From contig NW_026251772.1 of assembly GCF_025024155.1 (NCBI RefSeq), positions 62,001-126,000 on the forward strand: DNA of 64,000 nt, read 5' to 3'. Within the stretch, counting starts at the first letter, position 1. Each line of letters opens with the position of its first letter. Below, piece after piece: positions 20,565 through 33,247 of this stretch. The translations under genes and the position numbers were made by a program. A model generated the notes under the pieces. That model was not told the origin of the DNA. It ran no database searches and worked only from the letters and a program-made list of their open reading frames with translations. Source of the stretch: Gamsiella multidivaricata (Eukaryota > Mortierellomycota > Mortierellomycetes > Mortierellales > Mortierellaceae).

Positions 20565-21418
20565 TGGGTAGCGATTCGCTAGAAGGATGGACTTGATGGA
20601 AAAAAAGAGGTCAAGCGTGAAAAGGGGGGGAGCGTTAGGTTAGTGGGAAGGGTGTTCCTCTGGGCAAGCTGGCTGTTGAGGAGCGGTAATAGTGGCGCAC
20701 ACCTACAGGGTATGGCTTGAGGAAGGGTAGTGTCAATGTATGTGTGAAAGTGTGTAAGTACGAAAGTGTGTAGGTATGGATGTGTGTAGGTGTGTAGATG
20801 TGTAGGTTGATGGGTCTCGAGGATGGGGGCAGAAGGAAAAAGGGGATAGTTGCTGCTGCTACTGCTGCTGCTGTGATGGATGAAGAGAAGAGAGGGAAGG
20901 AGAAAGGAAGGCAGTATGACAAAGGTGACAAAGGAAAAGAGAATGAAACTAGCGCTCGCTGCATTAATCTACATTCCCATATCCTGAGGCGAGTCAGTGT
21001 CAAAGATGCCCAGAGTTTAGTTGTGGATTAGTGAAAGAGACAAAGACATAAAAAAGAGGTGATGTCCTGAGAGCCAATCAGAAGCGAGGAACGAATCGTT
21101 CAAGTCAGGAGCGAGCAGTTTTGTCAGACCATTTCGTTTTGGGCGCAAACGAACCTGTTCACCTCGCTAGGGATTGCTGTGTACGTTGAGGTCAATATGG
21201 CCTGACTTCCAGCACTACTTGAAGCAACGAATGATCAGCGCTGAGTAGGGCGTGATATCCGGACGCAACTCTTAATATGCATTTATTAGATTAATATAAA
21301 GTAGTACTACCGGCTCTAGACAGGACAAGCATTGTCTCTCTAGTTGGAGACCTTGATGCTAACCAAAATATTGGTGCTGGTGTCCATGTCAGGCTTGGTG
21401 TTTGCATCGCATCGGCCT
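20565..21418. promoter_or_regulatory. 5' region of the SREBP-like gene and 3' flank of the secreted-protein gene
   Basis: No supported ORF. A TGTGTAAG/TGTGTAGG repeat tract spans about 20735-20815. A GAGAGAAGGAAAGG purine tract lies near 20890 and a CCAAT motif near 21075. The 3' end of the secreted-protein gene may extend to about 21340 if a terminal intron exists. Confidence 0.45.
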
Positions 21419-22519
21419 TTAATGTCTGTGCAAGGCCCTGATACCAATGAAGAACTCGCCACGTCTTCTCGAGCAGTCGGTAAGCACTTTGTACTTGTAA
21501 AAGTTGTCCAGGACTGGTGCAAACTCCTCCTCGAGGTTCTTTCGCAGGTCCAGTACCGCCTTGGCATCATCCAAGTCCTTGCATCCGGACTTGCACACAA
21601 ACTTGGGGTCGATCGTGCTCGCATTGTTAATGCTCACCTTGGGTTCGTTCTTGCCATCGGTAGACTCAGTTGTTTCCTGTGGAGCAGGAGCAGATGTCTC
21701 GGGCATGGGAGCAGTGGTCGCAGGGATAGAGGCAGGAGCTTCAGGCTCAGCAGCAGGGACTTCGGGCATGGAAGCAGGAGCCTCAGGTTCAGCAGCAGGA
21801 GCCTCAGGCATGGAAGCAGAAGCCTCAGCTTCAGGAGCGCGAGTGTTGGAGGTTGATACTTCGGGGGCCGGCGCTTCGGCGGCTGGCGCCTCAGACATAG
21901 ATGGGGATGAATCTACGGAAAACTCCTCCTTGGCAGGCGCTGGCGCAATCTCTGTATTGGTCATCTTCTCTGTGCAGTCCTTGGACAGATCCTCGGCATT
22001 GATGTTGGTCTGGATATGCTCAAGCATCACCTGAGTGATCTTGCTATCCAGCTCCATCATTATCTTCTCAACCTCCTCTTCCTTGGACCACGGAATGTCC
22101 ATGTCGGCATCGGATGTGACAGTCGTCTTGATCACACGAGCAAGTGCCTCGGACGAGCAATCCTCCTTAGCCTTCTCGATATTGGACTGGATCGTAGTGT
22201 CCAGGACGGACTTCTTCTTGCCCAGCCCCTTCGTGCTGCTGGTGACCCTGGAAGTCGTCAGGTCGCGCACCAGGTCGTCGAGGCGAGTTTGAGCAATATT
22301 GGCATAATGCTTCGCTGACACGTCGATAATGAGATCCAGGGCTTCTTGGTCCTTGTGGCTGCACTCGCCGCAATGGCGCTTGGCGATAACAGAGGACGAC
22401 CCGATATTCGCCTTTGTCCTCGTGCCTGTGTGCGTAGGCACTCGAGCAGCCATAGGCGCGGCGGATGCGACGGTGGCGATTGCGGCCGAGATCAAGAGGG
22501 CACAGGTGGAGAACTTCAT
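21419..22519 (-). CDS. Secreted Ala/Pro/Glu-rich protein of unknown function
   Basis: Not recognised. The start at 22519 gives a clear signal peptide (MKFSTCALLISAAIATVASA, then AP); an upstream in-frame start exists but would bury it. The mature part has a helical, Cys-containing region (HCGECSHKDQEALDLIIDV to DLSKDCTEKM, about residues 50-185), then an imperfect repeat region built on PEAPAAEPEAPASMP (about 210-290), then a short Cys-containing domain with KFVCKSGCKDLDDAKAVL. Several Cys (HCGEC, DCSS, DCTE, VCKSGC, TDC) suggest disulfides. The C-terminus is unsure: the frame beyond 21419 reading CDANTKPDMDT to stop near 21340 could be joined by a small intron. It is probably a lineage-specific secreted or cell-surface protein. 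Confidence 0.6.
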   Translation of the reverse strand: MKFSTCALLISAAIATVASAAPMAARVPTHTGTRTKANIGSSSVIAKRHCGECSHKDQEALDLIIDVSAKHYANIAQTRLDDLVRDLTTSRVTSSTKGLGKKKSVLDTTIQSNIEKAKEDCSSEALARVIKTTVTSDADMDIPWSKEEEVEKIMMELDSKITQVMLEHIQTNINAEDLSKDCTEKMTNTEIAPAPAKEEFSVDSSPSMSEAPAAEAPAPEVSTSNTRAPEAEASASMPEAPAAEPEAPASMPEVPAAEPEAPASIPATTAPMPETSAPAPQETTESTDGKNEPKVSINNASTIDPKFVCKSGCKDLDDAKAVLDLRKNLEEEFAPVLDNFYKYKVLTDCSRRRGEFFIGIRALHRH

Positions 22520-24055
22520 TGGTTTAGATTTGTTAGTGTGGGCGCTTGCTGGGATGTGTTGTGCGGTATTGGATAGGAAGACAGCTGGGTGCTCGAGAGA
22601 AAGGGAGAGGACTGAAGATGATGTTGGTTTGGTCAGGCTGGGATATGGCCTATTTATCTGTTCATCTGGGCTGAGAAAGACGTGGCGGCGGCAAGGGACC
22701 GAGTGGCGACAGGACAGGCTGATCGAGGATGGTTCCGGATGCCAGTCAGGAGCGATATCAAAGCAGGACCACAAGAAACCTGCTGGCTGCTGTGCGGTGT
22801 TCCGCGCCATGCCGTGCGGGAGTGTACTGCACCTCATCACGCCCGAAAAGCACGCGCTGTCCCTGTTATTCTACAGGCTAGATTCTCAGTTCCACTTTCT
22901 AGACGACGACAGATGGTGACCCTTGGAGCCGTCCCGTTCAACCTGGGTCTCTTCTATTTTTACCTACAGAAGTATCTCTGGCATCTCTGGCATCTCCAAT
23001 GAACCAACGATGGCACATATCCTGTCTCTCGAAAAGATAAGGAGGAAGCAGAACGTCTATGCAGGAGTCAATTCGGGGTTTTTTCATCAAGGGATACATG
23101 ACCGAATAGATCAAACTTGGAACGTGGAAAAGGAATGTAATGTCGAATAGCGACTGTAAATGGAAGATTGCCCATCAAGTCTGACAGCAATCTTGTTTCC
23201 ACGGGGGATTGTCAAGAGGATTAGTAAGTAGAAGAGGAAGTAAAGAGTCTTAAACAGGTACATAGTCTGCAACATACCTTATCTGATACTGAGCTGTCTG
23301 AGTTTCATGCATACACTGCAGGTACCTCAATGAGAGGGTACTAGACGCGTTTATGTAGACTGCATTACTCTATGTTGCATTGTATAAATAAAAACACAGC
23401 CTTCATATCGCTTGGTTTTCTTTGATAGGGGAAACAGCTCCAAGGATACGATACCAAGGAGATCGTATCAGCTCAGTTTTGCCACTTTTCGCTCTGCTCA
23501 ATGACCGTTTAGGGTCGAAGATGGGCTGATGGATGAGCCAGCCTTACTAAAAGAGCGTCTTTGACCATGGCTTTGTACGTATAGGTCAATACAGGGCTTT
23601 TTCTGATGCAAGGCAAGACCATGGACAGACCTGGTCTACTGCATGACTTGCTATGTCATGCAAAGCATATTATATATATTCGTATGGATACACTCAATGC
23701 TATGTACTCTGTCTATCCATGTACTCAGCAATGCCTGGCTTTGGTGGCCGGTATCCGTACCAAGCGTTGCCACTAAACGGCCGTTTGTACGACCGGTCCG
23801 CGGTATGCAGGGGACAAAGGAACAACGGCCATTGGGTCTCTTGTCTGTTAATTCTTCATCTTTCTGACACATTCCTCCTTTCCTTTTCTCTCCACTTCTC
23901 TTTTTTTCTCTTCATTCTCTTCCTCCGCTCCCTTGCTTCTTCCTGCAGTCTTCAGCATAACTCCTTTCTCGCTTCTTACCTACCTGACTCCCTTGTTCGA
24001 GCACCACTATTGCATCTCATAAATTATATTTAACACCTTGTATCCATCCATCGCC
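22520..24055. promoter_or_regulatory. Intergenic region between divergent secreted-protein gene and hypothetical gene
   Basis: About 1.5 kb with two divergent promoters. A TATA-like ATAAATA lies on the minus strand near 22650, about 130 nt before the secreted-protein ATG. CT-rich sequence (23870-23960) precedes the plus-strand gene. I see no convincing gene; frames up to 126 codons have no family features. Confidence 0.4.
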
Positions 24056-25310
24056 ATGGTTTCCAAAACACAATCACCCCAGTCCTCGTTGAATGACGAC
24101 TCGCTATCCGCGGAAGCTGATCATTACCACACGCCCTCTTTCCCTCTTCATACCAACGACAACGAAGGCCACTTTAAAAGCCCTGACTCCTCGGCCATCT
24201 CGATTCTCTCTGCCTCAGGGACACTAGTCTCTTCAGATGTCCGGCAACACTCTCCTTCCACAGCCTTGCCTCACCCTCTTTCCCGCACCTCGACCGCCCA
24301 CACCTTGACTATGGCACAGTCCCTGTTTGACCCTGAGCCCTTTAAAGCCATCCTGAACGAACTGAATGAATATCTGGAGCAATTCGATGCATTAAACGAC
24401 CAGATCCTGGATGCAATGACCACCTACTGCGAGAATAATTTGGATATGGACTTGATACCGGGATCGTCTTCAGCTGGGCACTTGCCCGGACTCATGAGGG
24501 AACACCAATCGAGGGATCTGGAAGAGCACCGTTGGTCCGCGGCTCAGTCGATCGCCGATCTAATATTGTCCGCGTGGCCTAGACTATGTAAGACCGTCAC
24601 CTCCACATCCCCCGACCCGCTCACGATGCAGATTCAGGCGCAGCCTCAACCACCGTCGCACCACATGATAAAGTTGAACAAACAGCGGACCAAGATTGCC
24701 ACACAGCTCAAAAATGGCATTGTCATTTTCTGTAGTGCTCAAAGCCTTTTTCAGGAGAGGGCTCAGCTAGTTCTTGACATCTATCAGGTATAACAACAAA
24801 CATTCGCTGATATCCTCCGAGGAGAAAGGGAAGAGAAGAAGACACCTATCCTTTACATCATTCAAGTGCTAATGGGACTATACATCGAATTGACGGATTT
24901 TTTTTAGGACCCCACTGAGCTCGAACGTGATGACCGCACTAGGACCCTTCGCAGTCGCCACTTGAACAGTCTATTATCGAGCACCCTCAGCACAGCCGTA
25001 GGGGATCAATTAGCACGGAAACTCACGGAAGACCAGGAGAAGATGGCATTGATTACGGAGTCATTGCAGGGCGTCTGGTTGGAGATCGTGTTTTTTCTAG
25101 AGAGCTCTGGTCCGAAGGGTATCGTTACACACGAGTCTTTTGGGCGAAAGCTCCTTCGAATCAGCAAGACGAAACGGCAAGCACTCAAAGTAAGAACCCC
25201 GAGCTGAACCAATTGCGTTGCACTACTTCTGACAGATAGTATTCTGGAGCTAACCAGCTGTGTGTTTCCGAATTCGTTTTGCCTTTTAGACCCTCCTAAA
25301 GAGCTGGTAG
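24056..25310 (+). CDS. Conserved-looking hypothetical protein
   Basis: Not recognised. Predicted exons 24056-24787, 24908-25189 and 25290-25310 give 344 residues ending LKTLLKSW. The ATG at 24056 sits in GCCATGG, a better context than the in-frame ATG at 24038. The first 85 residues are Ser/Thr/His-rich and probably disordered. From about 90 on the protein is helical: FDPEPFKAILNELNEYLEQF, then HMIKLNKQRTKIATQLKNGI, and WLEIVFFLESSGPKGIVTHE. No signal peptide or membrane span. Its stop is only 118 bp before the MSS1 start on the same strand. The two introns keep frame, and the helical core looks constrained, which argues for a real gene. Confidence 0.65.
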
Positions 25311-25428
25311 ATGCGTAGGCGCCTAGTTTTTCAATAAAAGCTGTGACTTGTAAACATTTGTGAAAGGACGTACATGGAGTCTTTGTGTAGAGCAATCACA
25401 ATCAACCTGAACAGATCAAGTTGACGGC

Positions 25429-27532
25429 GTGGCATCGATGGCGAAATGCGTCCAGGTTTTCGTCCGCTCCCAGTCTGGGGTAGCTCGCGCTTTCTTAACC
25501 AAGCCTAGTGCATCGTGGCAGACGCGCTACGTTCAGACGTCTCACGGCAGGGATTATAGTACCAAAACTAGGCCGACAGAGCTGCGGTATATAAATACCC
25601 ATCTCGACACAATCTTTGCGCTCTCGACCCATCCAGGAAAGGCTGGCATCGCTGTAATTCGAGTATCGGGTCCACAGGCCGGGACAGTACGTGGATGCAA
25701 CTCAATTGGCACGCATTCTACGGTATGGACTATACATATTTGATACCGGTATTGTAATCCTAAACAAAGCCGCCGTCAATTGAATCAAACGGATAGGTGC
25801 TAAGAAGCATGACCTCAAAGGCGTCGCCATTTCCTAAACCAAGACATGTTGTCACAAGAAAGATAATTTGTCCACAGACAAGCGAGTTGTTGGATAAGGG
25901 CATGGTTGTTTGGTTTCCAGGTACGCGAAGAGTTCGATCAGAAATGTCTACGTTTGTGAATGTTGCCTCGAAATCTTTCCTTAAATCTTTTTATGTCATT
26001 TGGTATTGGAGAGTAGGCCCTAGGAGTTTTACAGGAGAGGACAGTGTCGAGTTCCACTGTCATGGAGGCAAAGCTGTAGTGGATGGTCTATTGACAGGAA
26101 TCGGGAATGTTGGAACGCAAGTGCGCCTAGCGGAAGCCGGAGAGTTTGCAAGAAGGTTTGTATGAACTGCGATATGCATGTTTCTACGTAAGGCTTTTGG
26201 TTACTCTCATAGGACAGCAATGCCCTCTCGATAGGACCTAATCTTCCCAACCGTTTTAATCTTCAATTAGGGCATTCGAAAACGATAAACTGGATCTTAC
26301 AGAAGTAGAAGGACTAGCTGATCTACTGAATGCAGAGACTGAAGCCCAAAGGCGACTCGCTCTGCGACAGGCAGATGTACGTGAGAGGTTTTAACCGTAA
26401 ACAAAGTAGATAACAAATGTTGCCTGTGTTAGATATTGATTCCAAGAATTGATCTTAACGCCTTATTGTGATCACTAGGGAGGACTGAAGAACTTGTACG
26501 AGGGATGGAGGACGCAACTGATCCAGAGCATGGCTCTGATCGAAGCATTGATTGATTTCGGAGAGGACGAAAACATTGAAGACGACGTCTACGATAACGG
26601 TGAGCCATTGGGACAAACTATTAATGTCTTGCCTGTACTTTTGTATTAATGATGGCTCGTTTTAACTCTTACACGTTTATTCCGAAAAGTGGTGACGAAA
26701 GTTAGTGCGCTCTATAGCGAAATCAAAAGACACACGGACGATGATCGATGCGGCGAGATTCTAAGGGATGGAATCCATGTCACTATCCTCGGACCACCTA
26801 ATGCTGGAAAAAGCAGTTTCCTTAATTTCATTAGTAAGTTTTCTTTCCCTCCCTCTCGTCTTGTCTTCGCTCCAACAATTAAATGGCAATCTGATATGGA
26901 ATATTCCCGTCTAATAATCTTACCTCTTACTGTAGCAAAACGGCAAGCAGCAATCGTATCCTCTATACCAGGAACGACTAGGGATGTTGTTGAGGTCTCT
27001 CTCAATATCGGTGGCTACCCTATCCTTATAGGCGACACTGCCGGTCTTAGGTCATCACAGGACGAGATCGAGATGGAGGGAGTTCGGCGAGCACAGGACC
27101 GTATTAGACACGCAGATATCAACATCGCAATCTTGCCTGTCACTGACTTTCTTCCTGATACTCTGGGGAAGGAGGATAATTTAGGCAGCTCTCATAGCAG
27201 TGGTGTCGATCCGATAGTCCTGCAGGCCATCAGAGACAACCCAAAGACTATGGTACTGATTAATAAGATGGACCTGTCGAGGTCGGATGTTCAACAAACA
27301 ATGTCCGGTATTTGGTCACAGTTATGGCCAGGCGCAGATCAGGGGAGTGAATCTGGTAGTCGAAGTGACAGTGACAGTCATGGCAGTAAGGAACATGGAG
27401 AGGTGAACTGCAGTGACAGCAGATCCAGGCTATGGGCCATCTCATGTCAGACAGGAGAGGGAATTGGATCGTTCCTGCAGGATTTTATCAAGACCCTCAA
27501 GGACAAGTAAGTTCATGTTGAGCTGTGGTTCG

Positions 27533-27577
<45 letters not shown>

Positions 27578-27984
27578 GTCGCTATCAACAGTGAATGTGC
27601 TTACTTTTTTAATCCCCCCTCCTCCTTTTTTATTTTTTTATCACCGCTGTTTAGATTCGAGACGAGTCTGACAAGCAGCACATCTATCACCCAGTACAGA
27701 CACAGGAGGCATCTCGAGAACTGTCTGCAATCCCTTGAAGCATTTCTGAGTGCGTAGAATTATATTATTTTTTTATCTCAGCCTGTGCTCAAGCGAATGT
27801 TGTGAAGAACCTTATACCTTTTCTGTTTTATTTTTTAACATACATAGATCTCGGTGCAGGTGATATTGTTCTTGGAGCAGAGGAGCTTCGCCATGCAGCC
27901 TCAGACCTGGGCAGGATCACGGGCCGTGTTGATGTCGAGGAAATCCTTGACGTTGTCTTTAGGGAGTTTTGTATTGGAAAATAG
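25429..27984 (+). CDS. MSS1: Mitochondrial tRNA modification GTPase (MnmE/TrmE, GTPBP3 family)
   Basis: With its MnmG/MTO1 partner it installs the 5-carboxymethylaminomethyl group on wobble uridine of mitochondrial tRNAs. Predicted exons 25429-25686, 25797-25920, 26017-26155, 26271-26376, 26479-26599, 26690-26833, 26936-27506, 27655-27749 and 27848-27984 give 564 residues. The basic, acid-poor N-terminus (about 50 residues) suits a mitochondrial presequence. Domains: tetrahydrofolate-binding TrmE-N ([20 protein letters not shown], then [14 protein letters not shown]), helical domain, and inserted G domain with GPPNAGKSS (P-loop), PGTTRDV, DTAG and NKMD. The C-terminus FREFCIGK has the family's (F)CIGK ending with its catalytic Cys. 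The penultimate large intron contains a run of more than 35 A (27534-27576). All key residues are present. Confidence 0.95.
27534..27576 (+). repeat. Long poly(A) run in an MSS1 intron
   Basis: An uninterrupted A run of about 43 nt lies inside the GT-AG intron 27507-27654. No target duplication is obvious, so it is a homopolymer rather than a proven retroposed tail. Confidence 0.85.
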
Positions 27985-28591
27985 AGATAGAAGAGCCATA
28001 GACAGTGAATGTGCCTTGCAGTAGATGGTATGGTAAAAGAGTGCAGCAAAGGCATAATTCGTCTAAGCGTGATGGGATCAAGTAATATGTCTCTACTGCT
28101 TTGTGTTTGAGTCGTTAGAAAACTGGGAATGGGTCGATTACAGAAACATATGGCGGGAGAAGGGAAGATAGTAGCCAAGCATGATCCTTACGTGAAGTCA
28201 GAAAATATATGGTCGTCATTGGGATCAGCGCCTGTTAGGCAGAGCGGCGGCTGAGGGAACCACACCACGACCACGGCTATAAGCGATCCACGCTTCATGA
28301 TGTTTGGGACGGTTAGCATCTGCCGGTATTTGTCTGCTTGATCTGCTTAACAGCTGGGGAAGAAAGAAGGCAACATAACTTATTGTAGTAGATACCCTTT
28401 TTTTTCCTTCTCCTTCTCTCGTTTCTTCTTCTCTCGTTCCTTCTTCTCTTCGTCTATTTGCTTGGAAACCTCCGCTCAAACACACTCAGACGGGTTGCAA
28501 GTGATACCTTCTCCTCTCCCTTCCCACTTTTTTCACACCGCCAATTTTATTTGACACGCGAATACTACTGGATTGTGTCCAGACGAGAGCC
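27985..28591. promoter_or_regulatory. Intergenic region, MSS1 3' flank and permease promoter
   Basis: About 600 bp between same-strand genes. A TTCTTCTCTCG-type pyrimidine tract (28395-28460) lies about 130 bp before the permease ATG, fitting a fungal promoter/leader. No supported ORF. Confidence 0.45.
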
Positions 28592-31500
28592 ATGACATAC
28601 AATCAATCTATGCACCCACTTCACCCTGCAAGCGATCCCTTGATAGACGGCAAGCCTGCGATTACCGTCACACGCGCCCACAGTGGCCAAAGGATGTGGT
28701 CTGATCCCGTTCTAAAGACGCGGCGCCCAGAGCTAGCCCAAATACGACCTTTTCTCTCCTCCTTATCCGGCATGTACTCCACCAGCCATAGTGATGCTAT
28801 CCTTTCCAACAGGACAGTTGCCCCTATTGCAGCAGCAGTATGTCGTGATATCCCGTCACGACCCCTTCCCTCGACATTGATGGCACATCACCGCAATGGG
28901 TCTACCAACCTCAGTCGGTTTAATAATAATGTTATCAACAGTCTACGCGATCTTGACCTCTACGAAGACGATTACCACGTACTGGATACATATTCAATGC
29001 AGTCAACACCAAGGTTGATGCAACAGGCGCCCAAGATGCTGATGCTCGATGACTATAATCTCATATCGCTCGGATACAAGCCGGTAAGAGGAATAGCAGT
29101 GCTCATTTGAAGGAGATTATGGACGACCAAATCATATTTACAACTTCCATTCACTCTAGGTGATGTTGAGGAGGCTATCATGGGTCAGTCTGACCGGAAT
29201 AGCCATAACAGCATCTAATGTACTCGGCGGAGTCATTCCTTTATACGGACTATCAGTTATTAATGGGGGGCCCGCCTGGGCCACTTGGAGCTACATCTTA
29301 GTAGGTGTCATGTCGATTGGTGTCAGTTTGTGTCTTTCAGAGCTCGCATCCGCATATCCAACGACAGCAGGCGTCCATCATTGGGTCTATCAGCTGGGAT
29401 CCGCTAGGAGACGTGCTTATTTGTCTTGGATGGTGGGATGGTTTACGATCGTCAGCGCCGTAAGTCGTCCTCATTCACTTTTTGTGTTGCTAGAGGATAT
29501 GTCTATATATTCCATAATTTTTACAATTGCATTCTCGCGCTGTTTAGGTATCGGTGACAGCCTCTTTGGCATTTTATTTCTCATCGATACTGAGCCAGAT
29601 CTTACTGGTGGTGTACAAAATCGCATTGACACCAGCTACGCTAGTCATGTTCCATATTGGCGTTCTGTTCGTTTGGCAGATCCTGAATCTGCTCCCTGCT
29701 CGAGGGATAGGATATCTTTCAACCCTCTCAGGTAAGCGATAAGAGAAGACACAGTTCCAGTTGAAGAATAGGTACATGCTTGCATGCTTCTGTAATGCAT
29801 GGATTCTTTTCGATTAACTGACTAGATCGATTTCTACAGGATTTTTCATTGTTGCGTCTGCAGTAGCGTTAATTGGCACGATCTTGTCGCTAGCGAAATT
29901 CGACATGTCCATGGGCCATGTCCCATTTACTGCTTTTCTCAATTATTCTGGAAGCTCCAGTGTGGCATATACCGCCCTCAGCAGCACGCTTATGGCCTCC
30001 TTCGTGTTCTGTCCCCAGGACACGGTCGTCCGCATGGTGCGTTTGCCGTACTGCTCCATGATATGCATTACCTACTAAAACGAAGAGAGTAAAATAACGT
30101 TGAGAGTAATCTGCCTTGCATTACAGGCAGAAGAGAGTAGGCACCCTGAGAGGACCATATCTCGACTGGTTGTTGGATCCACTGTATCAAATCTCTTGTT
30201 CGGGCTCCTTCTGATCATCGCCCTCAACTACGGCATCGCCAAGCCCATCAAGGGCCTTATGGACGAATCGGTCCCAAGTGCCAGAGTCATTTTAGGAACC
30301 ATGGGTCATTCAACTGGTACAATTTTCGTGTTATTGGTGCTTGTAGCCATATTCTGCACGGGATTCATTCGTCTGGTAATGGCAACGCGAACCGTCTACG
30401 CGTTCGCTAGAGACGGTGGCATTCCACGCTCTTCCTACTGGAATCACCTTCATCCCCAAAGAAAGACACCCGAACGTGTCTCGTGGTTGGTGACCGCCAC
30501 ATGTATGGGCTGTATCTTTCCATTCTTCTGGGGAAACACAGTCGCGTTCAACTGGATCGCCAGTCTTGGTTGCATTTCAGCCAACGTTTGCTTTGGTAAG
30601 ATCGTACGTTTCTGATGTCTCATTGGATGAGAACGCGTCGCGAACTGGTCAATTAATCAAACTTTATCCGTGATTCTCTTTCGTAAAAAAAAAAAGTGGT
30701 CCCCCTGTGGATGCGTCTCACACATGAGGGAACCCTTCACTATACGCCTGGCAAGTTTATACTCGGGCGATTCTCCAGACCTTTACACGCTATTTCAATC
30801 GCCTGGCTTTTGCTCCTATCGCTGTTCCTGATGCTCCCCTCAACCCTTCCATTGAGCAAGAACAACTTTAACTATACGCCAATTGCCATCATAGTGCTGG
30901 CGTTCCTGTTTAGCGTTTCTTGGTTCAAGGCCAGGACCGATTTCACAGGCGAAGCCAAGGGCGCCAGTCGAGCTTCCCATCGCATCTCCTCTCGCTCGGC
31001 AAAAGATTTCTCTCAGAACAAGCAGCAGTCCAATTTTGAATGTGATGCGCTCCAATCCATAAGCTCTTTACAAAGGCCTCTACCTCAAACAGGTAGACAC
31101 GAACACAAGCACCCTAGTTTCGAGAAATCAAAGACATCGTCGCGGCAGGGGCACAATTTCGGGACTAGCGCCCAGACAACGACAGTTAGTCGATACTATC
31201 CGCAACAGCCACTACAGCAACAGGAGAGATCGCCATCAAAGCCCAGAAGTGACCACGTCGCTGTGGCCATAGGGAACCAGCACCTAGAAGCAGAGGTGTC
31301 GCCCGCTGAAAGTCCCGAAGCAGGAACATCAAGATTGTGTCAACAACAACGCTATGGCCAAACATCCAATTTGACCATGACCAGCATTGCATCATACCAA
31401 AGCCATCCGTCCTCGATATTAGGGATCCCCTTCTCAGAGTCGCCAGAGATGTTGCCCCGAGAGTTCCCAGTCATGAAATTGGATCCATCATCCTCTCCAT

Positions 31501-33167
31501 GCTCACCAGCCGCTACTACAGTAATTGTTTCTGTTTCTGTTGCCGTACCAACGCCGAAAAGCTCCGTGGCTTCGGATTCATGGCCGACCAGACCAATCGC
31601 GGCGAAATTCAACCCCTGTGTGGTACCTGAAATGTCGATCACTCCACCGCTAACGGACAGTGTGAAGATGAGTTCAAGTAGTAGCGCAAGCAAGGCTGAA
31701 GTGCAGTTGCCGCCGACAATTACATTCAACTACGACACTTCCAATAGCATTACATCGTCCTCTGAGACGCCGCTCACCACTCGCCTTCCTCTGGATGCGG
31801 TCGACAGTATTTTCAAGCGGGATTTGAGTCTTGGACAGTCCGGAAAAATTCGTGAGATTTTGGGACAGAATGATACGCTGGACAGGATTCGGCATAGCAA
31901 AAATAGGGCACCGACACCATATCCAGCCAGTTTAGTAGATGTTGGTGATGATACGCTGTCAGACCACACCTCGTCCACGAGCATAGATGGACCACGCTCG
32001 TTCCTCCTCACCAGTCCTTCAAGCCTGCGCACTCTGCCCAATGACGGAGATATGAGGAAGGGGTTAGCCGCCGTAAACAGAGATGATTCAATCGAGGGTC
32101 TTCTAAGGGACCTGGGTATTACATTTGCACCTCAGAAGCAAGCTGCTTCACAACTTTTGGTCTTGGCAGAGGTCAATGGGAGCAACGCAGGAGATGAAGG
32201 CGCTATTAGAAAAGAGGGTGAATCAAGGACTGGGAATCATGGTTACGACGCCTCAGATGGGTTGCATTTGTCTGGAATGCTTCCGTTGAGTAGAACACCG
32301 ACCATGCAGCGCAGCGATCATGAATATGGTGCGTCCTTCAAACTTGATGATAGCGACGAAGAACAAGATGAGAGTGACGAGTCGAATGATAATGATGTCC
32401 ATGGAATTATCATCACAGAGGCCGACGACTCCTATAGTGAAGAGTACAGCCATCAGTATTCCGTTATCTCCAGACCGAAATATCGAGTTCAGGTGATATC
32501 TTCTAGTAACGCGCTTTTCGGTTACCAGCGAAACCGTCCCACCACCAATATTCCTTATGCTAACAAGCGAACGAGAGATCCTACTCCGCTACCTCGATCA
32601 CGCCATAAAGGAGGACGATGCGATTCAATGGAGCGTATTCTAGGTACGCATCGCCAGCATCACCAGCAACAGCAACAATCCAGAGACCCTGTCCAGGAGC
32701 AGCTGCAACGCTCCAGAAGCGTGGCTAACTGGGCTCAAGAACAGGCGCGTATCCACGAAAAGCGGATCAAGCATAAAGCCAGGACTCAGGCGCTGAGAGA
32801 GCTGCGGAAACAGCATCCAATAGCCAAATTGGCACCGTCAGAGCATTCAGGTTCCTCTGGATCCTTGCATATGTCGTCTTCGTCATCTTGGTCTGCATCA
32901 TATTCCCGCTCATCTTCAGGAAAAGAAGGGCCCGGAAAAAGAGTGAATCAGTCGCAGAAGCAAGTACGAGGCGCAGAGGTCATGGAGTCATTCCAAGAAG
33001 ATTATCCACTCGAGTTGAGTCGCTTGGATATTGTGATCCGCGAACAGGAAGACGAAGACGAGCAGGATGAGTTTGGGATATACACAATCACGGACGACAT
33101 GACCAGCCCGACGGTAGAGACCGAAAGCCTTGGAGCTGGTGTAGGCAGACCCTTATTTCAAGTGTGA
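28592..33167 (+). CDS. APC-superfamily amino acid/amine (GABA- or choline-type) permease with a very long C-terminal extension
   Basis: Plasma-membrane or vacuolar permease of the amino acid/choline group (Uga4/Hnm1-like). Predicted exons 28592-29083, 29160-29459, 29548-29731, 29840-30036, 30127-30595 and 30697-33167 give 1370 residues. After about 160 disordered N-terminal residues come the first spans: SLTGIAITASNVLGGVIPLY, GGPAWATWSYILVG, SELASAYPTTAGVHHWVYQL, then AEESRHPERTISR and ATRTVYAFARDGGIPRS, all typical of the family. The last spans end near residue 640 (YTPIAIIVLAFLFSVSWF). The remaining roughly 725 residues are Ser/Gln/Asp-rich and carry no span, with acidic runs (DDSDEEQDESDE) and a basic helical part (EQARIHEKRIKHKARTQALR). 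Normal family members have about 500-600 residues in all. No stop or splice site separates the tail. Confidence 0.82.
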
Positions 33168-33247
33168 ACTCTTGTTATCCGACAACAATAAAAAAAAAAA
33201 AAAAAAAAAAAAAAAGAAGAACGCGTAGGATGATCCTGAGTGTCCTT

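Noticed and set aside
21419..21520. A 28-nt intron giving the secreted protein a longer C-terminus
   Set aside because: GT and AG are present and the joined frame reads CDANTKPDMDT, but 28 nt is too short for a spliceosomal intron here; left as uncertain.
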